From the NCBI GenBank assembly GCA_900316435.1, contig ONCY01000020.1:1-38871 (forward strand): a stretch of DNA of 38,871 nucleotides, in the 5' to 3' direction. Numbering within the stretch: the stretch's first letter is position 1; the number at the start of each line of letters is the position of its first letter. The stretch comes from an uncultured Eubacteriales bacterium. GTDB taxonomy: Bacteria > Bacillota > Clostridia > Oscillospirales > Acutalibacteraceae. The notes under the pieces are model-generated. The model saw only the letters and a list, made by a program, of their open reading frames with translations. It was not told where the DNA came from and did no database searches. The translations under genes and the position numbers were made by a program. Positions 15,872-24,157 of the stretch are shown in pieces.

Positions 15872-16017
15872 GTACATTCCCCTTTTGCCGAGTTCTTTAC
15901 TGCTATTATCGGCGCTAAAGTGTTAATTATTCATTCATTTTCATAAAATTAACCGCCGCTGTAGGGTTATTTTCTCAAAAAAAATTCAAATTATATATTT
16001 ATTTTTTCGCCCCGTGG

Positions 16018-16026
16018 TGATATAAT
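16018..16026 (+). promoter_or_regulatory. Extended -10 promoter of the PBP gene
   Basis: TGATATAAT with no good -35 at 17 bases. The AT-rich upstream tract (about 15950-16010) may help. It lies 65 bases before the PBP start. Confidence 0.55.
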
Positions 16027-16090
16027 ATGTATTAAATATGTTTATTAATTATTGATTTACTTTTATTGATTACTTTAAAAAGGAGTTAAT

Positions 16091-18487
16091 ATGCGCAATA
16101 AACGTGAAACGGATATCAGTAATTATACTGATAAAACCACGGACACAACAGCATCCGAGGTTAAAACCGAAAGCGGCGCCAAGCGGTTTTTTAAGTCGCT
16201 GGGCAAGTTTTTCCTCACGGTGTTTTGTGTCTGCCTGATTGCGGGCATTATTACGGTCGTTTCGCTGGGCATTTACATCTTCCACCTTGCATCGGAACCT
16301 ACGGGTATCGACCTAAAGGCAAAGTCGATGAACCAGACCAGCCGAATCTTCGTAAAGGACAGCAAAACGGGCGAGTTCACCGAGCGGCAGAAGCTTTACG
16401 ACGTTGAAAACCGCATTTGGGTAGACTACAACGATATTCCGCAGTACATGAAGGACGCGCAGGTAACTATTGAGGACAAGCGCTTCTTTGACCACAAGGG
16501 CGTAGACTGGACGCGAACCCTGTCGGCGGTAGGCTCGCTGATAACGGGCTCCAACTCATACGGCGGCTCAACAATTACCCAGCAGCTTATAAAGAACATC
16601 ACCGACGACAACGAGGTGTCAATTACCCGAAAGCTGAGGGAGATATGCAAGGCGATAAAGCTTGAGCAGGAGTACTCAAAGGAGCAGATACTTGAAGCGT
16701 ACCTGAACGTTGTCAACTACGGCAACAACTGCCAGGGAGTCGAGGCGGCGGCGCAGCTGTACTTTGGAAAGAGCATAAAGGACTGCTCGCTTGCGCAGTG
16801 CGTGGCGATCGCGGGCATTACCCAGAACCCGTCGCACTGGAATCCGCTGATGTACCCCGAAAACAACCTGATACGCCGCGAAAACATCTTATATGAGATG
16901 TACGACCAGGGCAAGATATCCAAGGACGAACTTGATTCGGCGCTTGCCGAGTCAAAGAACATGACATTTGTGGGCTTCTCGACCGACCACGATGATGACG
17001 ACGACGAGGAAGCCGACGACAAGGTTCAAAACTGGTACTACAACCAGATGATTTATGATTTGCGCGCCGACCTTGCAAAGCTGTACAATATAAGCGAGGG
17101 CGCGGCGAGTGAGAAGATCTACACGGAAGGTCTTAACATTTACAGCGCTATGGACGAGCAGATGCAGGACTTCATCGAGTCGGCGGCGCTCAACATGGAC
17201 AAGACCCAGGATCCCGATATCCAGATAGGCTCGGTACTGATGGACTTTGACGGCAGAGTCATAGCCACGGTCGGAAGCTCGCAGCGCAAAACGGGCCCTC
17301 TTGACTGGGACCGCGCAACTCACTCAACTCTGCAGCCGGGTTCATCAATCAAGCCCGTGCTTGTTTATCCGCTTGCTATCGAAAAGCGCCAGCTCTACTT
17401 CTCGTCCCAGGTTCTGGACGAACCGCTTGAGGATTACGAAGTAACCGAATCGGGCGAGAAAAAATCGGGTCCTAGCAACGCCTACGGCTCATATCTCGGC
17501 CAGATCCTGCTGCCCGACGCTATTGAGCGCTCCTCAAACGCAACTGCGGTTCAGGTGCTCAAGATGATAGGCGGCCCCGGAGAGGCGTACGACCAGGCGA
17601 CCACCAAGATGGGCTTCAAAAAGCTTGACCAAGCCGATTCATACCAGATAGGTTCGCTTTCAATCGGCGGTATGGTAGGCGGCGTAAGTGTCCGTGAAAT
17701 GGCGGCGGCGTTCACCTACATGGGCAACGGCGGTCTGTACTACGACCCCTACACCTACTACTACGTAACCGACAGCGAGGGCAACGTCATTATTGACAAC
17801 CGCGACAAGGTTCCGCGTCAGGCTTATTCAACCGAGACCGCGTCGATTATGAACCGTCTGCTCCACTACAACATGGAGATGGTTCCCTCAACAATGCACA
17901 CCTATGCAAACTACGCCGTTATTCCCGGCTGGGATATAGTGGGCAAAACCGGTACCACCGATGACGACAAGGACTGCTGGTACTGCGGACTTTCGCCCTA
18001 CGGCGTAATGGCTACCTGGACAGGCTTTGATATTCCGGATACGATAAACGATAAAACCCGTTCGGCAAAGTTCTTCAACACGGTTATGAGCGAGTATCTT
18101 AAGGACAAAGATCCGCTCGACTACGTTCTGTCACCCAATGTTATCCCCGCTTCCTACAACCCCGTAACAGGTCTTATTGTCTCAACCGATTATGTAACGG
18201 GTCCGTATGTAGGCTACTATATTAAGGACAATATGCCCGCGTACGGCGAGCCGTATTACGAGCCTGTCACCTACGGCGATTATACACCTACCGTGCCCGA
18301 CTACACCGGCGAGCAGCCCTCTTATATTGAGCCGAGCAATCCCGGTGAGCAAAGCAGCGGCGGCGAGCAAAGCAGCGGCGGCGAACAGAGCAGCGGCGGT
18401 GAGCAAAGCAGCAGCGGCGGAGGCGACGACCAAGGCGGAGGCGACGACCAAGGCGGAGGTCAAGGCGGCGACGGCGCACAGCCATAG
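16091..18487 (+). CDS. Class A penicillin-binding protein (glycosyltransferase/transpeptidase)
   Basis: A 798-residue PBP1a-type enzyme that polymerises and cross-links peptidoglycan outside the membrane. There is a short cytoplasmic tail (1-38) and a membrane helix (about 40-65). A GT51 domain has the catalytic Glu128 in IEDKRFFDHKGVDW, GGSTITQQLIKN (158-169) and EQILEAYLNVVNYGNNCQGV. A strongly acidic insert is at 299-310. The transpeptidase domain has Ser418 in PGSSIKP, SSN (481-483) and KTGT (619-622), a complete active site. The C-terminal 50 residues are low complexity, with four GEQSSG units then GGDDQ units, as in many clostridial PBPs. GGAG precedes the ATG. Confidence 0.96.
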   Translation: MRNKRETDISNYTDKTTDTTASEVKTESGAKRFFKSLGKFFLTVFCVCLIAGIITVVSLGIYIFHLASEPTGIDLKAKSMNQTSRIFVKDSKTGEFTERQKLYDVENRIWVDYNDIPQYMKDAQVTIEDKRFFDHKGVDWTRTLSAVGSLITGSNSYGGSTITQQLIKNITDDNEVSITRKLREICKAIKLEQEYSKEQILEAYLNVVNYGNNCQGVEAAAQLYFGKSIKDCSLAQCVAIAGITQNPSHWNPLMYPENNLIRRENILYEMYDQGKISKDELDSALAESKNMTFVGFSTDHDDDDDEEADDKVQNWYYNQMIYDLRADLAKLYNISEGAASEKIYTEGLNIYSAMDEQMQDFIESAALNMDKTQDPDIQIGSVLMDFDGRVIATVGSSQRKTGPLDWDRATHSTLQPGSSIKPVLVYPLAIEKRQLYFSSQVLDEPLEDYEVTESGEKKSGPSNAYGSYLGQILLPDAIERSSNATAVQVLKMIGGPGEAYDQATTKMGFKKLDQADSYQIGSLSIGGMVGGVSVREMAAAFTYMGNGGLYYDPYTYYYVTDSEGNVIIDNRDKVPRQAYSTETASIMNRLLHYNMEMVPSTMHTYANYAVIPGWDIVGKTGTTDDDKDCWYCGLSPYGVMATWTGFDIPDTINDKTRSAKFFNTVMSEYLKDKDPLDYVLSPNVIPASYNPVTGLIVSTDYVTGPYVGYYIKDNMPAYGEPYYEPVTYGDYTPTVPDYTGEQPSYIEPSNPGEQSSGGEQSSGGEQSSGGEQSSSGGGDDQGGGDDQGGGQGGDGAQP
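18346..18477 (+). repeat. In-gene tandem repeats encoding the PBP tail
   Basis: Four near-identical 18-base units encode GEQSSG, the last with an extra serine codon, followed by two 15-base units encoding GGDDQ. Units differ mainly at synonymous positions (GGT/GGC, CAA/CAG). The region is prone to unit gain or loss. Confidence 0.8.
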
Positions 18488-18496
18488 CATTTTGTA

Positions 18497-18535
18497 ACGC
18501 ACAACCACTAACAACTAATCACTAACCACTAAATA
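18497..18535. repeat. CACTAACCACTA-type low-complexity tract
   Basis: A run of CACTAAC, AACTAATCACT and AACCACTA units just after the PBP stop. It is similar in wording to the inverted repeat near 1944-1983. No function is evident. Confidence 0.6.
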
Positions 18536-18569
18536 ATATGTTAGCAAAAAAGATGATAAAAGTGTTCGA

Positions 18570-18609
18570 CGGCGGGTTGTTGTCTATCCCGCCGCCAAAC
18601 ACTGTTTGG
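18570..18609 (+). promoter_or_regulatory. Hairpin and palindrome in the hom leader
   Basis: CGGCGGG (18570-18576) can pair with CCCGCCG (18588-18594), and directly after it comes a perfect palindrome CCAAACA-C-TGTTTGG (18595-18609). The second ends 16 bases before the hom ATG and partly abuts its ribosome binding site. It could be an operator or an mRNA structure; the ligand or protein is unknown. Confidence 0.45.
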
Positions 18610-18624
18610 AAAGGTAAGGTAAAT

Positions 18625-19848
18625 ATGGTATCAGTAGCAATTATGGGACACGGAGTTGTCGGCTCCGGCGTTGCCGAGATCCTTCTGACGCACAAACAGA
18701 AGCTCTTTTCAAATTTGGGCGAAGAAATCTACATCAAAAAAATTCTCGACCTCAGAGAGTTTCCCGACAGTCCCATTGCGGACAGATTCACCAAGGATTT
18801 TGAAGAAATTGTAAACGACCTTGAGATCCGCGTTGTTGTTGAGGTTATGGGCGGATTAAATCCCGCATATGATTTTGTTAAGCGCTGCCTTAAGGCAGGC
18901 AAAAGCGTAGTTACCTCAAACAAGGAGCTTGTTGCCGCTCACGGCGCAGAGCTGCTCGCGATCGCTAAGGAAGAAAACGTAAACTTTATGTTTGAGGCAA
19001 GCGTAGGCGGCGGCATTCCGATCATCCGCCCGATGAACCAGTGCCTTGTAGCAAACAACGTAAGCGAGGTTGCGGGTATTCTCAACGGCACCACCAACTT
19101 CATTCTGACAAAGATGATCGAGGAAGGTATGCAGTTTGAGGACGCGCTTAAGCTCGCTCAGGACCTGGGCTTTGCCGAGCGCAATCCTGCCGCGGATATC
19201 GAAGGTCACGACGCGTGCCGCAAGATCTGCATTCTCGCGTCACTTGCGTACGGCAAGCATGTTTATCCCGAGAGCGTTCACACCGAGGGCATTACAAAAA
19301 TCACCCTCGACGACGTAAATCTCGCCGAGGCGTTCGGATATGTAATAAAGCTTATCGGCAAGGTCAAAAAGCTTGAAGGCGGCAAAATCGACATCATCAC
19401 AGCGCCCATGCTGGTACCTTTCAAAAGCCAGCTTTCCAATATTGACAACGAGTTCAACGGCATTATGGTGCGCGGCGACTGCACGGGCGACGTAGTGTTC
19501 TACGGCAAAGGCGCGGGCAAGCTTCCCACTGCAAGCGCTGTTGTAGCCGATATCGTTGACTGCTGCAAGCACCTTAAGGCAAGACGCTTCCTGTTCTGGG
19601 CTGACGGCGACGGCAAAAACATCATCGACTACCGCGAGTCCGTTTCGGCTATGTTCGTAAGAGTTACGGGCGACGGCGCGCTCGATAAGGCAGAAAGCGT
19701 GTTCGGCGAGGTAAATTCCGTTGCCGACGGCGACATGACGGCGCTCATTACTCCCGAAATGCCATACGGCGTTTTTGAGGAAAAATGCACTGCGCTTGAA
19801 GCTGACGGCGTAAAGGTTCTCTCCGCTATCCGCGTAGGCGACATTTAA
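18625..19848 (+). CDS. hom: Homoserine dehydrogenase
   Basis: A 407-residue enzyme that reduces aspartate semialdehyde to homoserine for threonine and methionine. It has the N-terminal NAD(P)-binding SVAIMGHGVVGSGVAE, SNKELVAAHGAELL, the catalytic-domain signature GGGIPIIRPM and GILNGTTNFILTKM, then LGFAERNPAADIEGHDACRK. The last 80 residues (FVRVTGDGALDKAESVFGEV) look like an ACT domain for feedback control. The frame opens 29 codons earlier, but the ATG at 18625 has AAGGTAAGG upstream and gives the family start. It lies 46 bases before the aspartokinase gene, so the pair is probably cotranscribed. Confidence 0.95.
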   Translation: MVSVAIMGHGVVGSGVAEILLTHKQKLFSNLGEEIYIKKILDLREFPDSPIADRFTKDFEEIVNDLEIRVVVEVMGGLNPAYDFVKRCLKAGKSVVTSNKELVAAHGAELLAIAKEENVNFMFEASVGGGIPIIRPMNQCLVANNVSEVAGILNGTTNFILTKMIEEGMQFEDALKLAQDLGFAERNPAADIEGHDACRKICILASLAYGKHVYPESVHTEGITKITLDDVNLAEAFGYVIKLIGKVKKLEGGKIDIITAPMLVPFKSQLSNIDNEFNGIMVRGDCTGDVVFYGKGAGKLPTASAVVADIVDCCKHLKARRFLFWADGDGKNIIDYRESVSAMFVRVTGDGALDKAESVFGEVNSVADGDMTALITPEMPYGVFEEKCTALEADGVKVLSAIRVGDI

Positions 19849-19894
19849 TAATTTTAGTTTGCAAATCCAAATACATATAAAGGGGTAAAAGCAC

Positions 19895-21071
19895 ATGAGT
19901 TTGATTGTACAGAAATTCGGCGGCACTTCGGTGCGCGACGCCGAGCGTGTCATGTGCAAAGGGCAACGACGTTGTAGTTGTTGTTTCCGCACAGGGCGAC
20001 ACCACAGACGACCTTATCGCAAAGGCTGAGGAGATTAATCCCAACGCTTCCAGACGTGAAAAAGACATGCTTATGGCGGCAGGCGAACAGATTTCAATTG
20101 CGCTGCTTGCAATGGCGATTGAAAAGTTAGGCTATCACGCCACCTCGCTTCTGGGCTGGCAGGCAGGCTTCCAGACCTCCTCGGCTCACACAAGCGCACG
20201 AATCAGAAGGGTAAACGCTGAAAGGATCCGTGAGGCGCTCGACAAGAAAAATATCGTTGTTGTAGCGGGCTTCCAGGGCCTTTCACGCCACGGCGACATT
20301 ACAACCCTGGGCAGAGGCGGCTCCGACACCAGCGCGGTAGCTATTGCGGCGGCAATGCACGCTGACCTTTGTCAGATCTACACCGACGTTGAGGGCGTTT
20401 ACACAGCAGACCCGCGCAAGGTTGAAAACGCCAGAAAGCTTAAGGAGATCTCTTACGACGAAATGCTTGAGCTTGCCACACTCGGCGCGCAGGTACTTAA
20501 CAACCGTTCGGTTGAAATGGCTAAGAAATATAACATCGAGCTTGAGGTGCTTTCAAGTCTTGCCAAGGCCTCGGGTACAATTGTAAAGGAGAAAACTAAA
20601 ATGGAAAAAATGTTAATCAGCGGCGTTGCCAAGGATACAGACGTAGCAAGAATTTCGGTTATCGGCGTTCCCAACACTCCGGGTATCGCGTTTAAGATGT
20701 TCTCAAAGCTTTCCGCAAAGGACATCAACGTAGACATCATTCTCCAGTCCATCGGTCACGACGGCAAAAAGGATATCAGCTTCACCGTTGCCAAGTCCAG
20801 AGGCAAGGACGCTGTAGCGGCTCTTGAGGACTACATGGTAAGCCACGGCGCTAAAGAAGTTCTCTACGACGACGAGGTTGCCAAGATCTCTATCGTAGGC
20901 GCGGGCATGGAGAGCCACGCAGGCGTTGCAACAAAGATGTTTGAGGCTCTTTACGACGCTCAGATCAACATCCAGATGATTTCCACCAGCGAAATCAAGG
21001 TTTCCGTCCTCATCGACATCAACGACGCTGACAAGGCGGTTAAGGCTATCCACTCCAAGTTCTTTGATTAA
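19895..21071 (+). pseudogene. lysC: Aspartokinase gene with a frameshifting deletion near the N-terminus
   Basis: From the ATG at 19895 (AAAGGGG upstream) the protein starts MSLIVQKFGGTSVRDAERVM, the normal start with the KFGGTS ATP motif. From about 19957 the homologous sequence KGNDVVVVVSAQGDTTDDL continues in the next frame (+1) and stays open to 21071. Compared with Bacillus LysC from memory, about 11 residues between the two blocks are missing, so a net loss of roughly 35 bases fits both the gap and the frame change. The remainder is intact: FQGLSRHGDITTLGRGGSDTSA, GVYTADPRKV and two ACT domains. The frame stops soon after the junction if read from the proper start. This could be a real null allele or an assembly fault. 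Confidence 0.85.
20601..21071 (+). CDS. Possible internally started aspartokinase beta chain (ACT domains)
   Basis: Inside lysC, AAGGAG (20586-20591) precedes an ATG at 20601 in the intact frame, giving 156 residues starting MEKMLISGVAKDTDVARISV. It contains both ACT regulatory domains (VPNTPGIAFKMFSKLSAKDINVD and SIVGAGMESHAGVATKMF). Bacillus LysC is known to make a separate beta chain from an in-frame internal start at the equivalent place. Here the beta chain would survive the upstream frameshift. Separate translation is inferred from the ribosome binding site. Confidence 0.6.
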   Translation: MEKMLISGVAKDTDVARISVIGVPNTPGIAFKMFSKLSAKDINVDIILQSIGHDGKKDISFTVAKSRGKDAVAALEDYMVSHGAKEVLYDDEVAKISIVGAGMESHAGVATKMFEALYDAQINIQMISTSEIKVSVLIDINDADKAVKAIHSKFFD

Positions 21072-21088
21072 TAATCAGATATATGCGT

Positions 21089-21120
21089 AAAAGGGCACGG
21101 CTTCGGTCGTGCCCTTTTTG
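21089..21120 (+). terminator. Terminator after lysC
   Basis: AAAAGGGCACG (21089-21099) pairs with CGTGCCCTTTT (21108-21118) around a GCTTCGGT loop, followed by T residues. A strong rho-independent terminator 18 bases after the stop. Confidence 0.92.
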
Positions 21121-21127
21121 TTTAAAG

Positions 21128-21220
21128 AGCGAAGTGTTAAGAGTGGAGAGTTGAGTGAAGGGTCGCTTCGCTCCGATTTCTCTAAACTCTTAATTCTTAA
21201 CTCTAAACTCTCAGCTCTCA
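21128..21220. repeat. AACTCTAAACTCT-type low-complexity tract at the spoIIE 3' end
   Basis: Many AACTCT/AACTCTTA units in a row, with a GAAGGGTCGCTTC-like inverted segment in the middle. On the minus strand the last units overlap the spoIIE stop (GAG AGC TGA GAGTTTAGAG). Similar wording occurs near 38745-38768 and 15250-15265. Confidence 0.65.
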
Positions 21221-23526
21221 ACAAGCCTTATCGCCACGGCTGTTATGTCGTCGTCGCGGGTTTCGGCGCGGCGGCGTATTGCCTCCTGAACCACCGCCTG
21301 AGCCAAATCCTGCACGCTTCCCTCTTTCCAAGAGCGGATAAGCCTTTCCAGCCACTTTTCATCGCCTGTAATTACTCCGTCTGACACCATAACTATCATA
21401 TCTCCCGCACCGAGCTTGATTGTATCCGTAGAAAATTTGATGTTGTTCAGAATTCCCGCGGGCAGCGACGGCATTTCACGCGTCAGCAGCCTGCCTCCCT
21501 TTTTTATATAGGTCAGCGGAGCGCCCGCCTTTTTAAGCGTTACTCCGCCCGTGAACAGGTCTACGCCTGCCAAGTCCACCGTTGAGAGCGATTCGTCACC
21601 GCTTTTTATCATCAGCGCAGAATTGGCGATCTGAAGCGAGCTGTCGGGCGAAAGCCCCGACCTTAGCAGCCTGCCCATAACCGACACAGCCATGTTTCCG
21701 TCGACCGCGGCTCTGCCGCCCGTGCCCATTCCGTCGCAGACCAGCGCGTAGGTGCTGCCCATTCCGTCGCTGAAATAGTCAATGCAGTCGCCGCACAACT
21801 TGCCGCCGTCGGCAATATGCTGGTCAGTGCCGATTTCCACATCAAATAGCGGCATTTCGCACATCGCCGCGCGCACTCTGCCGCCCTCGCAGCTTAACGC
21901 CGGCAAATCGAACCGCCGTCCGCAGCACTTGCTGACCTCGCGCGCTAAAACGCCCTTTGAGATTTTTTTGTCGGAGCGCTGAGAAAGCTCAAGCTCAACA
22001 GTCATTCTGCCGTTTCCGTTTCTCAGGCAAACGCAGTCCGCAACGGCGTACCCCAAAGCGCTGAGGGAAGATATGATCCTCTCGGCGCTGTCCTCGTCCG
22101 AGACTCCCGTTGAGCCGAACTCCTTTGAAAGGTCGCGCAGAATATCGCTCACGCCTGCAAACTGCCCTGCCACAACGCCCCTAAGCTCGGCAACACGGCT
22201 CTGAGCCTCTCTTGCCGCAAGCAGGTGACGGTAATTTTTGTTCATGTGCTCGGCTATTTCGCCCTTTTTGCAGCAGTTTTTGACGAAGGCTTCCTCAACA
22301 TCCTTTTCGCTGAGGCTTCCGTTTTCCGCCATGACCTCCTCAAGGCGGCGGAAGTCGTCACGCGTAACGCCGCCCTTGTGCTCGTAGCAGTACATTTTCA
22401 GTCCGCAGCCCGAGCATACGTCGCGCGCCACGTTCTCGCAGACCTGCTCAAATGACGGCGAGTACATTTCGCCCAGCTTTTCCGACACCGCTTTTACGTC
22501 GTTTTTAACGTTGGCGATTGCTTTTGAGGTGAAGTCGAGCCGCATTACAACGTTGCGCCGCAGGCTCTCGCCCAATGAGGCATTTCGTTCGCTGCCGAAA
22601 AGCGGCGACACCACATTGCCGACCTCCTTGGGCAGAACCATGAATATCACCGCGCCCATAAGGCTTTCGATAATTACGGAAGGCATCATGTTTTCACGCC
22701 CGAACGCAAGGCTCATAAGCGAGTTTGACATAAAAAAGCTGACCGCGCAGCCAAGCCTTCCCAAGGGCGCAAACACGCCAGACATAAGCCCTCCGAAGGC
22801 GAATCCGCCGCAGATATAGCCCAAGCCCGTATCGGCAAGGCTGAAAACCGCACCCGTGGCGGCTCCGCTTACGGCTCCTCCCGCAACGCCGCCGTAACGC
22901 GCGCAGAGCAGAATAACCGCGACGGCGATTACATGCCCTGCCGACACGCCCTCGACCGCCAAATCACCGAGAGAGAGCATAAGCACGCAGCCCGTAAGCA
23001 CCACGCCCGCGCTCTCCTGCCGCGTAAAGGACGAAATGCTCCTGCGGCGTGTGCTCAGGCGCACAGTCATAGCCATAAAGTACGCCGCAGCGCCCGCAAG
23101 CGCCGCCTCGATAACGCAGTCGGTGATTGAGGAAAGAGTGCTCATATTGCCGAACACAAGCGCAATACCCGTAGACAGCACGGTTCCGAACGCCACAAGC
23201 GGCGCAAACAGCCTGCTCTCCCTGATGAAGTCAAGCTCGCTGAACAGCCAGCGCAGCGCCCCTATCGCCACAACCACCGCAACATACCTGAAGCTGCCCG
23301 ACGGAGTGAGCACCGTGTAACCGAGAGCCGTGCCCGTAAGCGATGACAGCAGCCTGTTTTTTGGCACCGCCGCCGCATAAGAAGCCCCGAACGGAGCCAA
23401 ATTCCCCATTACCGCGCCGTGCGACACCAAAAAACCAAGCAGTCCGTAAATGACATTTGCCCCTGCGTTTCTGACAAAGCTTTCCCTATTTGCACGCCTT
23501 ACGCGTGCTGTTTTTACGCTCTCCAT
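21211..23526 (-). CDS. spoIIE: Stage II sporulation protein E (PP2C-type phosphatase)
   Basis: A 771-residue protein. The first 310 residues hold about ten hydrophobic segments (membrane domain), then a cytoplasmic region of about 220 residues and a C-terminal PP2C domain with YFSDGMGSTYALVCDGMGTGG, DLAGVDLFTGGVTLKKAGAPLT, SLPAGIL, MIVMVSDGVITGD and RDDDITAVAIRL. In Bacillus SpoIIE dephosphorylates SpoIIAA to release sigma-F in the forespore and associates with the polar division site. All metal-binding aspartates are present, and the length is close to the usual 800. It implies a working or recently working sporulation programme. GGAAG precedes the ATG. Confidence 0.95.
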   Translation of the reverse strand: MESVKTARVRRANRESFVRNAGANVIYGLLGFLVSHGAVMGNLAPFGASYAAAVPKNRLLSSLTGTALGYTVLTPSGSFRYVAVVVAIGALRWLFSELDFIRESRLFAPLVAFGTVLSTGIALVFGNMSTLSSITDCVIEAALAGAAAYFMAMTVRLSTRRRSISSFTRQESAGVVLTGCVLMLSLGDLAVEGVSAGHVIAVAVILLCARYGGVAGGAVSGAATGAVFSLADTGLGYICGGFAFGGLMSGVFAPLGRLGCAVSFFMSNSLMSLAFGRENMMPSVIIESLMGAVIFMVLPKEVGNVVSPLFGSERNASLGESLRRNVVMRLDFTSKAIANVKNDVKAVSEKLGEMYSPSFEQVCENVARDVCSGCGLKMYCYEHKGGVTRDDFRRLEEVMAENGSLSEKDVEEAFVKNCCKKGEIAEHMNKNYRHLLAAREAQSRVAELRGVVAGQFAGVSDILRDLSKEFGSTGVSDEDSAERIISSLSALGYAVADCVCLRNGNGRMTVELELSQRSDKKISKGVLAREVSKCCGRRFDLPALSCEGGRVRAAMCEMPLFDVEIGTDQHIADGGKLCGDCIDYFSDGMGSTYALVCDGMGTGGRAAVDGNMAVSVMGRLLRSGLSPDSSLQIANSALMIKSGDESLSTVDLAGVDLFTGGVTLKKAGAPLTYIKKGGRLLTREMPSLPAGILNNIKFSTDTIKLGAGDMIVMVSDGVITGDEKWLERLIRSWKEGSVQDLAQAVVQEAIRRRAETRDDDITAVAIRLVES

Positions 23527-23641
23527 AGTTTAAACTTCCTTTGCTTTTGATAAAACTATTGTATAATGAAGCCGTCAATCGTTTTGTCACACCATGGCAG
23601 GTTGTTTTTATATTCTTTTGTAGAAATTTCTTGCCAACTGC

Positions 23642-23670
23642 TTGTATCTTTTGCGCTTTTGGACTATAAT
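23642..23670 (+). promoter_or_regulatory. Promoter of the yqgF-type gene
   Basis: TTGTAT (23642-23647), a 17-base spacer and TATAAT (23665-23670), 29 bases before the start codon. Confidence 0.75.
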
Positions 23671-23699
23671 GTAATTATCAAGCTGAAAGGAATAATTAT

Positions 23700-24116
23700 A
23701 TGATTATAATGTCGGTTGACTTGGGAAAAGCCAGAACAGGGCTTGCGCTAAGCGATAAAACGGAATTCTTGGCGTCACCGTACAAGGTGATTTTTGAGAA
23801 ATCGCCAAACAAACTGCCCGATAAAGTCGCTCAGGCGGCAAAAGAGGCAAATGCGGAGCTAATTGTGGTTGGGCTGCCGAAAAACATGGACGGATCCGAG
23901 GGCGAAAGCGCCCAAAACGCGCGCGCCTTTGCCGAAAAGCTAAAGGAACTGACGGGGCTTCCCGTTGAAATGCAGGACGAGCGCGGCACGACCGTGACGG
24001 CTCACCATTTTTTAAACGACACCAACACCCGAGGCAAAAAAAGAAAAACCGTGGTCGACGAGGTCGCCGCCACGATTATTTTGCAAAACTATCTTGATAA
24101 ACATAAAAACAAATAA
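23700..24116 (+). CDS. ruvX: Putative Holliday junction resolvase YqgF/RuvX
   Basis: A 138-residue RNase H-like nuclease. The start MIIMSVDLGKARTGLALSD is the first acidic motif, followed by LIVVGLPKNMDGSEGESAQNARAFAEKL, then VEMQDERGTTVTAHHFLN and VVDEVAATIILQNYLD with the last acidic residues. The family is implicated in pre-16S rRNA 5' end maturation and, by fold, in junction resolution. The order of the motifs and the length are typical. It is transcribed alone between its own promoter and terminator, divergent from spoIIE. Confidence 0.92.
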   Translation: MIIMSVDLGKARTGLALSDKTEFLASPYKVIFEKSPNKLPDKVAQAAKEANAELIVVGLPKNMDGSEGESAQNARAFAEKLKELTGLPVEMQDERGTTVTAHHFLNDTNTRGKKRKTVVDEVAATIILQNYLDKHKNK

Positions 24117-24127
24117 ATACAAACAAA

Positions 24128-24156
24128 CCGCCGCGAATAGCCGCGGCGGAATTTTT
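24128..24156. terminator. Terminator between yqgF and the lipoprotein gene
   Basis: CCGCCGCG (24128-24135) pairs with CGCGGCGG (24142-24149), followed by AATTTTT on the plus strand. The convergent lipoprotein gene ends at 24158, so it may use the same stem, though its T tract is poorer. Confidence 0.85.
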
Positions 24157-24157
24157 A

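Noticed and set aside
19950..19975. Programmed ribosomal frameshift in lysC
   Set aside because: About 11 conserved residues are absent at the junction, so slipping the frame would not restore a normal protein; a deletion or assembly error is simpler.
19905..21071. Aspartokinase reading frame taken from a TTG at 19905 as the true gene
   Set aside because: Its first 18 or so residues (YRNSAALRC...) are the KFGGTSV region read in the wrong frame; the ATG at 19895 with its ribosome binding site gives the real N-terminus.
23575..23600. Spo0A box upstream of spoIIE (TTTTGTCACA)
   Set aside because: Only a partial match to TTTTGTCRAA, and no well-placed promoter could be set with it.
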